From Methanobacteriota archaeon (GTDB lineage: Archaea > Thermoplasmatota > Thermoplasmata > RBG-16-68-12): a stretch of 33,354 bases of DNA. The notes under the pieces were generated by a model that worked only from the letters and a program-made list of their open reading frames with translations, made no database searches and was not told the DNA's origin. Of the stretch, positions 1 to 8,194 are shown in pieces. How positions within the stretch are numbered: the stretch's first letter is position 1; every line of letters starts with the position of its first letter. Both the position numbers and the translations under genes were made by a program. Location of the stretch: assembly GCA_005878385.1 (NCBI GenBank), contig VBMN01000081.1, positions 1 to 33,354 on the forward strand. The letters run 5' to 3'.

Positions 1-1806
1 GGTCGACACGGTGAACGGACCTGCATAGGTCTGCCAAGACCCGCCGTCGAGACGGTATGAGGTCGATGCGACGCCGCTCGCGTCGTCCGTCGTTGCCAGA
101 GAAACGGTGACGGTTGAGACGAACCAGCCGTTCGTGCCGGATGTCCCCGCCAGGGAGGCCGTGGTGACGGGTGCCAGGTCGTCCACGGTCACCACGCGAC
201 CCATCACGCCGGCGAGGCCCGTCGGCGTCCGGACCTGGAGGACGAGTGTGAAGTTTCCAGGAGACCCGTAGGAGTGCTCCGCCGTCTGGTTCACCGACCA
301 CGGTGTGTCCCAGGTCCCGTCGCCCTCCCAGTCCCAGCGATACTCCAGAGAGGGATCCGATGCATTGCCGCTGTCCGAGGCGGACGCGTCCACGACGAAA
401 AGGGTCGTCAGGTTCCCCCGACTCGGTGTCACGGTGAAAGACGCGCTCGGAAGGGTGGGCCGTGGGACGAAAGCCGGTAGAATTTCCATCGTCCCCCTCA
501 TGACCGTTGGGTAGAATCCGCATTCGTACGTGAAGTTCCCAGCCGTCGTCGGCGTGAATTCGAACCACTGGGCTCCGTAGGTGAAGTTGGGAGACAGGGG
601 CTCGCCCGCATCCGGAATTTGGTTCCCGTTGTAGTCGAGGAACCAGTTGTACAGATTCCCATTCACGCCGTAGAGGGTCAGGTTCACCGGCACATCCAGG
701 TAGGCCAGGAGAATCGGGCCGGGACTCGTCTGGTTCGTCGGCGTGTGACCCCAGCCGGCGAGGGCGCTTCCGTACAACGTATGAAACATGATCGGCACGG
801 GGCGGTAGGGGGACATCAACGGGAACCGGTCGGAGAAGTTTCCGGGGAGGCTCGGGTCGAAGGTCCAGATCGTCATGGGGGTGTCTCCGATTCCGTCTCC
901 GCCGGTGCACACGTTCTGGGCTGGCCCGGTGCACAGGTCCATGCCGGGATACGAAGACCAGAAGTTCCCTCCGCTCGGGTAGCCATCGTCCCACGTGTTG
1001 TTGCCGGCGGGCCAAGTGCAGCCCGTCCCGTGCTCATCGAAGTTCACGTCATCGAGCCCGAAGCTGTTCAGGAGGGTGTTGTGGAAAATGTGGATGCGAC
1101 GGGCGGAGGACATCCAGATGTCCGATCGGTTCACATTGAGGTTGTCCTCGACGATTCCGTCGTCCGTGCAACGAAAGTACACCCTCGCATGGTTGAACCG
1201 ATTCCCGGTGACGGTCACATTGTGAGCGTTCCAAGCATAGACGCCTTGGGACCATCCCGAGTTCGGATCTTGAGACCGCACGTCGTTGTTCCGGATCGTC
1301 ACGTTCGTCCCGCCGCCCGTGAAAAAGCCGGTGCTGTTCGAGACAACGGCGTTCCCCTGGATGACAAGGCTCTGTGCTCCGTACTGGTTTACGGCCTCTC
1401 CGTTGCCCAGGAACGTGGAGTTCTCGATGACCCCGTTTGGTGAGGTGGTGAGTACCCCCTTCGCGAAACCATTGGTGGAGTGAATCTGGACGTTCCGGAC
1501 CACCCAGAAAGCGGTCGTCCCTTGGATCTGAATGCCCACGAATGTGGTGGATGAGTCGATGTCCCAACCTGAGATCACGAAGGGATCCGTCGAGGTGCCG
1601 CTTCCGCCCGTGACCCCGTTCGTCGCGTTGAAGCCGGAGTCGTTCGCGATCACGATGGGGGCATGCGAAACGTAGTTGACGGAAGTTTGCGAAACGAGTC
1701 GAGGGTTGATCGGCGCGGGAGCATCTCCGAGCTTCGACGCGCTGGTGGGGGATGCTGAAAGCAGGACGAGTGCGAGTAGGACTCCCGCAACCGCGAGCGC
1801 CTTCAT
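1..1806 (-). CDS. Secreted beta-helix (NosD-like) protein with cupredoxin-like and PKD domains, 3' end beyond window
   Basis: The reading frame is open from the ATG at 1806 to the window edge, giving 602 codons without a stop. Residues 1-23 form a Sec signal peptide (MKALAVAG, hydrophobic core, then SPTSA). Residues about 40-320 show short repeating turns of the kind N-x-T-I/V-x-x-N typical of right-handed beta-helix NosD/pectate-lyase folds. Residues about 345-445 look like a cupredoxin, with a DYNGN-x-x-PDAGEP segment and a C-x2-Y-x3-M-x-G end. Residues about 453-540 are a PKD domain (WDWEGDG, then HSYGSPGNFTL). From about 550 an OmpL47/Ig-like repeat begins (SYRLDGGSW) and is cut by the window. 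The many N-x-S/T sites fit a glycosylated archaeal surface protein. Both histidines expected of a copper site are tyrosine (Y386, Y432). Surface adhesion or carbohydrate binding is plausible but not shown. Confidence 0.8.
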   Translation of the reverse strand, partial: MKALAVAGVLLALVLLSASPTSASKLGDAPAPINPRLVSQTSVNYVSHAPIVIANDSGFNATNGVTGGSGTSTDPFVISGWDIDSSTTFVGIQIQGTTAFWVVRNVQIHSTNGFAKGVLTTSPNGVIENSTFLGNGEAVNQYGAQSLVIQGNAVVSNSTGFFTGGGTNVTIRNNDVRSQDPNSGWSQGVYAWNAHNVTVTGNRFNHARVYFRCTDDGIVEDNLNVNRSDIWMSSARRIHIFHNTLLNSFGLDDVNFDEHGTGCTWPAGNNTWDDGYPSGGNFWSSYPGMDLCTGPAQNVCTGGDGIGDTPMTIWTFDPSLPGNFSDRFPLMSPYRPVPIMFHTLYGSALAGWGHTPTNQTSPGPILLAYLDVPVNLTLYGVNGNLYNWFLDYNGNQIPDAGEPLSPNFTYGAQWFEFTPTTAGNFTYECGFYPTVMRGTMEILPAFVPRPTLPSASFTVTPSRGNLTTLFVVDASASDSGNASDPSLEYRWDWEGDGTWDTPWSVNQTAEHSYGSPGNFTLVLQVRTPTGLAGVMGRVVTVDDLAPVTTASLAGTSGTNGWFVSTVTVSLATTDDASGVASTSYRLDGGSWQTYAGPFTVST

Positions 1807-1826
1807 TCGCTAAGCACCCTCTTCCC

Positions 1827-1834
1827 GAATAATT
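1827..1834 (-). promoter_or_regulatory. TATA-like box for the beta-helix protein
   Basis: On the minus strand this reads AATTATTC and lies about 27 nt before the ATG at 1806. No Shine-Dalgarno sequence stands out between box and start, which fits a leaderless or nearly leaderless transcript. Confidence 0.4.
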
Positions 1835-1885
1835 GACTCACCCTCCCATGAAGCTTCGCCAAACGACGCTTCCGAGACGAGACAC

Positions 1886-3514
1886 TCATGGAAGAATCTG
1901 GACGATAAAAATACGGTCACCAACAGGGCCCGCAGTCCACACGACGCGGTTCGAGGTGAGGAATGCCGCCACGATTCCCTGCGGAAGGACGATATTGGGA
2001 GCGGGGTGGACTTGCGCCCCGACGGTCGACCATCGCTCCAAGACGACCGCGTAGTCCGCACCCACGAGGCATTCGTTGTCCCGCAATTTCCGCGGGAGGT
2101 CGGCGTTGGCCGAATACCCGAACCACATCCTTCCGACGTCGGCGAGGCGCTGATCCGTCGTCACATTCCGCGCGCCGAGCGAACCGAGTACGGCCAACGC
2201 GTGGAACTCCTCCGAGGTCGTGACGTTCTGGACGCCGAGGACCGCGGGCGTGTTCCAGGCCATCGGCGTGCTCGCCAACAGGGCGACGAGGAACCCCGTC
2301 ACGAGCGCGGCTCGGGTGGGACGCGAGGGTCCTACCGCCCTCCAAGCCCCGACGAATGCGATGGCGATCAGGACGGCCAAGGCGTAATCGAGGAAGTCGA
2401 ACGCCCGGTACACGAGCAAGAGTCCTCCGGGATCCAGGCCGCGGAAGAATCCGAACAAGATGAGCGCGACGGGGGCGACGAACATCGCTACGATGAGGTC
2501 GCTCGTCCGATTCACGGTGCGTCGCACGAGCTGGAACCCTCCCACAGCGAACGCGGCGAAGAGGACGATCGAAGGCACGACAAGGAAGAAGGCTGACTCC
2601 GTACGCCCGGCCCCGACGAACAGATTCGTTGCCGCGTTCCCCGCCAAGAGGACGAATCCGACGACCGGCGGAAGGATGACCTTCGTCGCTGGAGAAACGA
2701 GGCGGCGACCCATCCGACGCGGAACGGGTCGGACCATCGGAGCCATGAGGGCGGTGAGGAGGACGACCACCGCGAGGAACAGGACCAATGCCTCCGGGGC
2801 GAGAATGTCCGAGAGGAACGGCAGGTCCACGGAGACGTAATAGGCCCAGGCGCCGAGGGCCAGTGCGGGGCCCGTCACGACATCGAGTGCGAAAGCACGC
2901 CAGGAGAATCGCCCTCGCATGAGCGCGCGGCGCTGCGTGAGGACGACGAGCGCCGCGACCATGCCGAGGGTCAGGAACGTGCTGAGCGAATGGAGGAATG
3001 GGAGGAACAGCAGAAGGAGGACCGCGAGCGCGCGCTTCCTCGGATCCGTGCGCTCATGGAATAGCAGGACCGCCACGGGGAACACGAGGAGTCCGATCGA
3101 CTCCTTCGCGGCGGCGCTCGTCAGGAGGAGGAAGCTACCGAAGAGTGCGACGAAAAGACCGGCGGCGAATCCACCGAGCCGCCGACCGGTCGCTCTCGCC
3201 CCGAGAAGGTACGCAGGCAGGACCGTGAAGCACGTGATCATGGGCAGGAGCAGCTGGACATGGAGGAGCGGCGAGATCCCTCCGACTTGAGCTGCGGCTG
3301 CCCACAACAGCGAGAACCCAGGCAGTTTCTGATTGTAACTGTTCACGTCGGCGGGATCGATCCGCCAGACCCCGTGCGCCGCCATGTCGGTCGAAATCCG
3401 AGCCAATGCGAACCCGTCGATGCTGAACGGGAGAGGACTGAACGTCAACGGCACGAGGCGCGCGGCGAGGGCGATGCACAATAGGGCGGCCACGACCGCC
3501 CCATCCGTCCTCAA
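1886..3514 (-). CDS. Polytopic membrane protein, probable GT-C-fold glycosyltransferase-like
   Basis: This 542-residue frame starts at TTG 3514, whose TTGA overlaps the stop of the upstream permease; GGAGGCGAT lies just upstream as a likely ribosome site. A longer in-frame reading back to 3823 only runs antiparallel to normal sequence character and overlaps the permease, so I reject it. After a first membrane helix (about 6-24) comes a loop with two acidic residues (D33 in SIDGF and D43 in STDM), the position where GT-C glycosyltransferases keep their catalytic acid. About eleven more helices follow, with a KESIG motif in an outer loop. The last 115 or so residues are soluble. GT-C enzymes use polyprenyl-phosphate sugars outside the membrane. 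The family assignment is an inference from topology and motif placement; a plain envelope membrane protein is the alternative. Confidence 0.6.
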   Translation of the reverse strand: MRTDGAVVAALLCIALAARLVPLTFSPLPFSIDGFALARISTDMAAHGVWRIDPADVNSYNQKLPGFSLLWAAAAQVGGISPLLHVQLLLPMITCFTVLPAYLLGARATGRRLGGFAAGLFVALFGSFLLLTSAAAKESIGLLVFPVAVLLFHERTDPRKRALAVLLLLFLPFLHSLSTFLTLGMVAALVVLTQRRALMRGRFSWRAFALDVVTGPALALGAWAYYVSVDLPFLSDILAPEALVLFLAVVVLLTALMAPMVRPVPRRMGRRLVSPATKVILPPVVGFVLLAGNAATNLFVGAGRTESAFFLVVPSIVLFAAFAVGGFQLVRRTVNRTSDLIVAMFVAPVALILFGFFRGLDPGGLLLVYRAFDFLDYALAVLIAIAFVGAWRAVGPSRPTRAALVTGFLVALLASTPMAWNTPAVLGVQNVTTSEEFHALAVLGSLGARNVTTDQRLADVGRMWFGYSANADLPRKLRDNECLVGADYAVVLERWSTVGAQVHPAPNIVLPQGIVAAFLTSNRVVWTAGPVGDRIFIVQILP

Positions 3515-4710
3515 CCTCGCAGGATCGCCTCCAGGGATCGCGGCGGCTCGACCGCGATAGTCTCTCGAATCGACTCCGTCGGCCGGAGTCGCAACGTACC
3601 GCGGAGCAGGACGAAGGCAGAGCCGATCGAAATCGCCACGATGACCAGAAGGATGAGCACGAACGTGACGACGTCCAAGGAGATCGGGACTTGGTGCCCG
3701 AATACGACGAGGTTCACCTCGGGCTGGAGGAATCTTCCCGCAAAGAATCCGAGGATGCCTCCGGTGAAACCCGCGAGAAGCGAGAACGGCATCGTCTCGA
3801 TGAGGAGCCGGCGTCGCATCCATCCGTTGCTGGCACCCACCGCGCGCAGGATGCCGACCGTAGAAATGCGATCGGCAAAGGACCTCGCCTGGACCGCGTG
3901 GACGCCGAAGGCGACGAGGATCCCCAGGAGGACTGCGATGCCGTACGCGACGACACGGACCGACGTGGTCGCCTCCCCGACCGCCGTCGCGAGGTAATCT
4001 CGCGGCGCGCCACCCAATCCAGTCCGCAGGATCGCGTTCGCCAGGCGCTCGTCGCTCGGAGGATCGCTGTGGATGTCCATGCGGACGAGGCCGGGACCGG
4101 TCACGTGCACGCTCGCCTGGAATCCGTCGAGGAAGCGCACGAGGGCCGCGGGATCGGAGGTTCGAACGCGAATCGAGTGATAGTTCAGCGGGCCGATCCC
4201 GGTGAGAAACCGACCCATGCCGAAGTCGACGAGCAGCTCGTCATTCGCCGCCGATTCGGTCCGGAACGTCCCCGTGATCCGGAGGAACGCGAGGCGAGGC
4301 GCGTATGCGCCCGCGACCGTCACGGTGTCACCCGTAGCGAGTCCGAAACGGAGGGCGAGATTTTCTCCCGCCAACGCGAATTCACTCCCCCCCATCGAAC
4401 CGGTCAGCGGGACGGCGTTTTCCAGCCGCAGGAACGCATCCGGATCCACGGCGCGCACGACCACGGGCTCCTCTTCGAGCGTGGTGAGGCCGAGGATCTC
4501 CGGGCTTACGGTCCTCGCCCACGAGCTCGCCGTGAGGTTACTCACGAGGCTCACGTTGATCGAAAGAGGACCCGTCCCTTGTGTGATCGCGTACGCATCC
4601 CCGGCAACGATTCGGGCCGGCTCGCTCGGGAGGGCCCCAAGGACCGGCCAGGTCGCCCCGAGGAGGAAGGCGCAGAGGACGAGTCCCGCGAAGGCCCGCG
4701 GACGGATCAG
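3511..4710 (-). CDS. FtsX/MacB-type ABC transporter permease (second of pair)
   Basis: An FtsX-like permease of 399 residues if it begins at CTG 4710. The first conventional start (GTG 4554) would remove the N-terminal membrane helix (about residues 7-27, FAGLVLCAFLLGATWPVLG) that this family needs. No ATG, GTG or TTG occurs between, while CTG 4710 overlaps the upstream stop as CTGA and follows GAAGGGGG by a suitable gap. Residues about 28-240 are the extracytoplasmic MacB_PCD-type domain. Three more helices lie near 248-270, 302-322 and 345-368, with the cytoplasmic RISTVGILRAVGAS segment that contacts the ATPase. The paired permease is directly upstream and a GT-C-like gene directly downstream. 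Such pairs move lipids, lipoproteins or peptides, or transmit force; the cargo here is unknown. No ATPase gene lies in this operon. Confidence 0.75.
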   Translation of the reverse strand: MIRPRAFAGLVLCAFLLGATWPVLGALPSEPARIVAGDAYAITQGTGPLSINVSLVSNLTASSWARTVSPEILGLTTLEEEPVVVRAVDPDAFLRLENAVPLTGSMGGSEFALAGENLALRFGLATGDTVTVAGAYAPRLAFLRITGTFRTESAANDELLVDFGMGRFLTGIGPLNYHSIRVRTSDPAALVRFLDGFQASVHVTGPGLVRMDIHSDPPSDERLANAILRTGLGGAPRDYLATAVGEATTSVRVVAYGIAVLLGILVAFGVHAVQARSFADRISTVGILRAVGASNGWMRRRLLIETMPFSLLAGFTGGILGFFAGRFLQPEVNLVVFGHQVPISLDVVTFVLILLVIVAISIGSAFVLLRGTLRLRPTESIRETIAVEPPRSLEAILRG

Positions 4711-5804
4711 GATCGGATCGCCCCCTTCGATCGGACCAAGACCGCGGCGCGTCGGGACGGCACGAGGCCCGCAAAGAACGCCGCGACGAGAGCGACACTC
4801 AGGGTGAGTCCGACCGCTTCGATCGGCGGTGCGAGGATCACGAGATTCGGGAATCCGAAAAGCGGGGCGAAGGAGACGACGGCGTGGGCCACCACGATTC
4901 CCAACGCAGTGCCCAGGAAGGCGCCGACCAGGGAGATCAGGACGGACTGCGCCTCGTAGACGGCGGCGACTCGACCCGGGGTCGCTCCGAGACTCCGCAA
5001 CGTCGCGATCTCCCGCCTCCGCGCGTGCACCTCGAGCGACATCGCTGCATACACGAGCAGGGCGATCACGAGGCCGATGACGAGGGCGAGGAGGCGCAAC
5101 GTCCCCTGAATCTGGGCCACACCGCCGCGGACGAAACCGACCGCGCCGACGGCATCGATCCGCGTGAACGCGAACCGCGAAACCGTCGATGCATCGAGCG
5201 AGGCATTCGTGAGAATCGCCTGCACGGATCCGCCATGCATGAGGTCCATGCCGACGAGGAGGTCCGCCCGGACGTAGGCCCAGGTGTCCGGGAACAACGG
5301 TGAACGCGTCGGCGGCGGGGGCACGATCGGCAGAGCCGTGAGGCGGATGCCGAAGAGGCTCAGGTTTCCGGAGTTCTCCACTGGCCTCTCACTCATCTCC
5401 AGGATGCGTTCGCGCAGTCCTCCGTCGAGCGACAGGTCGCGGGCTCCCAAGGGATATGAATTCGTCGCGTTCCCACCCTGGTAATTCACGAGCGCGACGA
5501 CCATCACCGGGAGGGACTCGTTGTTGATTTCCAGATTCCCTGCGTGAGCACGGAGCGCGAGAAAGTCGCCCGGAATCTCGGAGAGCACGGCCGGATCGAT
5601 CTCGCTCGCGAGGAGTTCCCGCCCGCGGATATAGACCGAAGGACCGGAACCGATCCGATCGGCGACGGATCCGATGCCGTCCGCGAATCCTTCCGCGAGG
5701 CTAAGCGTGCCGACGAGGACCATGCACGCGAAGGCGATCGCCCATGCGGTCGTCCGGGTGCGTCGCGTGAAGCGGGTCGCGAGCCGAAGGACCGGTCTCG
5801 CCAT
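4707..5804 (-). CDS. FtsX/MacB-type ABC transporter permease (first of pair)
   Basis: This 365-residue permease starts at ATG 5804 (MARPVLRLATRF). An upstream GTG at 5876 would place a TATA-like GTTTATC box inside the coding region, so the shorter start is preferred. A membrane helix at about 13-34 is followed by an extracytoplasmic domain to about residue 240. Three helices follow, with the FtsX-domain signature EIATLRSLGATPGRVAAVY in the cytoplasmic loop and PSRRAA near the end. It overlaps the second permease by 4 bases, so translational coupling and a heterodimeric transporter are likely. The only LolD-like ATPase in the window (25975-26640) is about 20 kb away. Conserved-family function is ATP-driven extraction or export from the membrane; substrate unknown. 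Confidence 0.78.
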   Translation of the reverse strand: MARPVLRLATRFTRRTRTTAWAIAFACMVLVGTLSLAEGFADGIGSVADRIGSGPSVYIRGRELLASEIDPAVLSEIPGDFLALRAHAGNLEINNESLPVMVVALVNYQGGNATNSYPLGARDLSLDGGLRERILEMSERPVENSGNLSLFGIRLTALPIVPPPPTRSPLFPDTWAYVRADLLVGMDLMHGGSVQAILTNASLDASTVSRFAFTRIDAVGAVGFVRGGVAQIQGTLRLLALVIGLVIALLVYAAMSLEVHARRREIATLRSLGATPGRVAAVYEAQSVLISLVGAFLGTALGIVVAHAVVSFAPLFGFPNLVILAPPIEAVGLTLSVALVAAFFAGLVPSRRAAVLVRSKGAIRS

Positions 5805-5833
5805 GCGTCCGTCGGCGGAAATCGACCTGGCCG

Positions 5834-5840
5834 GATAAAC
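5834..5840 (-). promoter_or_regulatory. TATA-like box for the permease/GT-C operon
   Basis: It reads GTTTATC on the minus strand, about 35 nt before ATG 5804. It marks the likely promoter of the three-gene minus-strand operon and supports the shorter start. Confidence 0.4.
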
Positions 5841-5987
5841 ATTCGGCGGGAGGCTTTCCACTCGCGTTCGAAACACGTCCCGGGCGACCGTCGATGCGGT
5901 GCCGTCGGACCTTCTGGTTAGGGATTGGTCAGGCTCTGGTCACTTTCTCCAAGACCCTGTGGCCTCTTCGGCCCGTCCGTGAACCGC

Positions 5988-7247
5988 ATGCTTGGGACGG
6001 AATCGGGTATCGGACTCGCGACGGAGGACGTCTGGGACACGCTGGTCGGGCTCCTCGACGGCTTCGGTCGAGCGGCGGAGGGGTATGCGGCGCGATTCGA
6101 TCTCGGGATCTCGCCGACCCGGGTTCGCGATCGCATCGAACCGATCCTCGACGATGCACGAAGGATCCGGCGCGCGGGATGGGACGCACTGCCGGGCGGA
6201 GCCGCGCTCCGAGAATGTCTCGAACGGCTGCGCGAGCTCGCACCGAACACGCATCGTAAGACCATCGCCCGGATCGCCGGGGTGTCCGTGATCCACGCCC
6301 ACTTTCGATCCCGCATGACGGAGAAGGGCATCCGACGTGCGATTGCTGCGAGCTCCTTGTACGAGATGACGCAGGACTTGCTTGATGACCTGCTCGATGG
6401 CGGTGGCTGGACGTTCCCCGAAGCGGTCCGACTGTACGACCGATGCCTCCGTCCGCTCACGGACCCCACGGTCTCGATGGAAGGACTCGAGGCCGACCTT
6501 GCGGACCTCATGGGACCCGGGCAGGACGGCCTGGAACGTGTCCTTGCCGTGGCGACCCGAGAACTCCGAGGACTTCTGGGTTCGGGCGATGAGCGAGTCC
6601 GACGACTCTTGGCCAAGGGACACGAAGCGCTGACCCGTGCGCAAGCCGCGACGATCTACTTCCGACGCGAGACGCTCGATCTCGTAGCGATGAGGGACAT
6701 CGCCGCGGGCCTTCCCTCGCCGGACCCGTCCCTCCCGTGGCTCGATCGCCTCGCGATCTACGCGTCATGGCCTTCGAACATCGCCCTCATCGACGCAGGC
6801 TTCGCTTCGTCGCCCGTGGCGCAGAAGGAACTGACGGCGCATGCACGCGCCTGGCTCGCATTCGACGAGGCCGTTTCGTTCTTGGAACACTTCGCGGGAA
6901 CCGAGGCCGACGTACGCGAGGGAGTAGTCAACTTCGCATGCCTCTACGCAAACCTCTCGGCCACGATCCTTGAAGAGAACTCGTTCGGAGGATTCACATC
7001 GCGGCAACGTCGATCGATCTTCGAGAAAGCGACCGAGTGCCTCGTGCACGCTGTGCGCGAAGGAGTCGCGGGTGGTGGACCTGCCGAGGAATACGCGCTG
7101 TTGGCCGTGATGATCCCGACCATCATCTTCGCCATGTGCAAGACGCCGGCGGACCAGGCGGCCTCGTTTTTTGCGATCCTCGCTCCCGCACTCCGGGCCA
7201 CGAGGGGGACAGGTCATGTCATGTCGGAGGGGACCATCCCCGCGTAA
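5988..7247 (+). CDS. All-helical protein resembling class I isoprenoid synthases
   Basis: This 419-residue protein (start ATG 5988; a GTG at 5979 and a TTG at 5925 are in frame and cannot be excluded) is almost entirely amphipathic helix with no signal peptide or clear membrane segment. Residues 130-137 read DLLDDLLD, an Asp-rich motif like the first metal-binding motif of trans-prenyl synthases. Residues 293-311 read DEAVSFLEHF, then ADVREG, in the order of the second region (D-D-x-x-D followed by D-x-x-E-G) but with the Asp cluster reduced to D-E. This suggests the isoprenoid-synthase fold, possibly with altered or lost catalysis. The gene stands alone: divergent from the permease operon and 6 bp from the convergent regulator. 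I could not identify a named family with certainty. Confidence 0.6.
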   Translation: MLGTESGIGLATEDVWDTLVGLLDGFGRAAEGYAARFDLGISPTRVRDRIEPILDDARRIRRAGWDALPGGAALRECLERLRELAPNTHRKTIARIAGVSVIHAHFRSRMTEKGIRRAIAASSLYEMTQDLLDDLLDGGGWTFPEAVRLYDRCLRPLTDPTVSMEGLEADLADLMGPGQDGLERVLAVATRELRGLLGSGDERVRRLLAKGHEALTRAQAATIYFRRETLDLVAMRDIAAGLPSPDPSLPWLDRLAIYASWPSNIALIDAGFASSPVAQKELTAHARAWLAFDEAVSFLEHFAGTEADVREGVVNFACLYANLSATILEENSFGGFTSRQRRSIFEKATECLVHAVREGVAGGGPAEEYALLAVMIPTIIFAMCKTPADQAASFFAILAPALRATRGTGHVMSEGTIPA

Positions 7248-7253
7248 GCAGGC

Positions 7254-8105
7254 CTACCAAGTGACGTGGTATTCGCAACAGGGGTCACCCGCGCGGACAC
7301 ACCGGACCTTCCGCACCTGGCCATCGATGCCTCGCCAGTGAAGGATGCCCTCGTAGATCCCGTGGAACATGGCGCACATCGCGGGCGTCGGCATCCAGTC
7401 GAAGTGACGGAGGTCGGCGCTCCTCGGGGTTGTCTCGACCTCGAGCCGACCGAAGTTCCACTCCTTCGCATATACGACGGGGGCCCTCTCGGACAAGGCG
7501 CGCAAGGACATCCGGCGGGCGAGCTCCCCGCGAATCGTCGGGAAGGAAGGGGCCGTCGTGGCGAACACCGCGCGGATGAAGGCGTAGCTCCCGTCCCCGA
7601 ATCGCGCCTCCACCAGCTCGAGGAGTTCGGCGCACGCGTCGACGGAGATCCAGGAGTCTTCGGTGATCTCCCGCGGGTCGATCGTCCACGATCGGATGGC
7701 TCCGTCAAGGGCCTCCTTGCCCTTGGAATCTCGGAGAGCCGCGAGAATCCGGAGGACGCTGGAGCCTCGAATCTTCGGGACGAATCCGACGTACGGGGTC
7801 CCACGGGCAGACGCCGGAACGAACCGACGGCTGGAGCGATCGAAGTAGGCGAGCAGCGTGACGCCCGCCTCCGTGACGCCGTAAATCCGGCCGCGGGCTT
7901 TCGCCTCGGGATTGAGGCATTCGACAAGGCCTCGCCCTCCCATCTCCCGGAGCGCTCGGCTGACGTGCGTGATGCGGAGGGTCGTTTCGCGGGCGACGTC
8001 CTTCGGGAACTTCGGTTTGCGCGACAAGGCGTTCAGGACGCGTTCGCGATAGCCGCTCGCCGCCACGAAACTGAAATCGGACCAGACATGGCTGCCGGAC
8101 TCCAT
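7254..8105 (-). CDS. Winged-helix regulator with C-terminal V4R-like sensory domain
   Basis: A 283-residue one-component regulator starting at ATG 8105; an earlier in-frame start at 8225 would bury the TTATTAC box, so I do not use it. Residues about 10-80 form a winged HTH of ArsR/MarR type (RKPKFPKDVARET, then ITHVSRALREMGGRGLV). The C-terminal 180 residues end in GIYEGILHWRG, then C-V-R-A-G-D-P-C-C-E-Y-H-V. This matches the closing segment of V4R (4-vinyl reductase) and related haem- or small-molecule-binding domains, where the Cys cluster can bind metal. It probably senses a hydrophobic small molecule or metal and controls transcription, possibly of the divergent gene at 8195. The ligand cannot be read from sequence. 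It ends in TAG, 6 bp from the convergent helical-protein gene. Confidence 0.7.
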   Translation of the reverse strand: MESGSHVWSDFSFVAASGYRERVLNALSRKPKFPKDVARETTLRITHVSRALREMGGRGLVECLNPEAKARGRIYGVTEAGVTLLAYFDRSSRRFVPASARGTPYVGFVPKIRGSSVLRILAALRDSKGKEALDGAIRSWTIDPREITEDSWISVDACAELLELVEARFGDGSYAFIRAVFATTAPSFPTIRGELARRMSLRALSERAPVVYAKEWNFGRLEVETTPRSADLRHFDWMPTPAMCAMFHGIYEGILHWRGIDGQVRKVRCVRAGDPCCEYHVTW

Positions 8106-8130
8106 GGCTCGGCGGGAACAAGCCGAGCCG

Positions 8131-8137
8131 GTAATAA
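8131..8137 (-). promoter_or_regulatory. TATA-like box for the V4R regulator
   Basis: TTATTAC on the minus strand, 32 nt before ATG 8105. The region 8106-8194 is the divergent promoter shared with the plus-strand gene at 8195 and a likely place for an operator. Confidence 0.5.
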
Positions 8138-8194
8138 CGTTCTCGCCGCCGACGGGTTGGCCGCGATCGGTCGTGTGCCTCGATTGCCTGGATA

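Noticed and set aside
3515-3823. N-terminal extension of the GT-C-like gene
   Set aside because: The extra residues are Arg/Pro/His-rich and lie wholly within the permease gene; TTG 3514 at the TTGA overlap gives a normal membrane-protein start.
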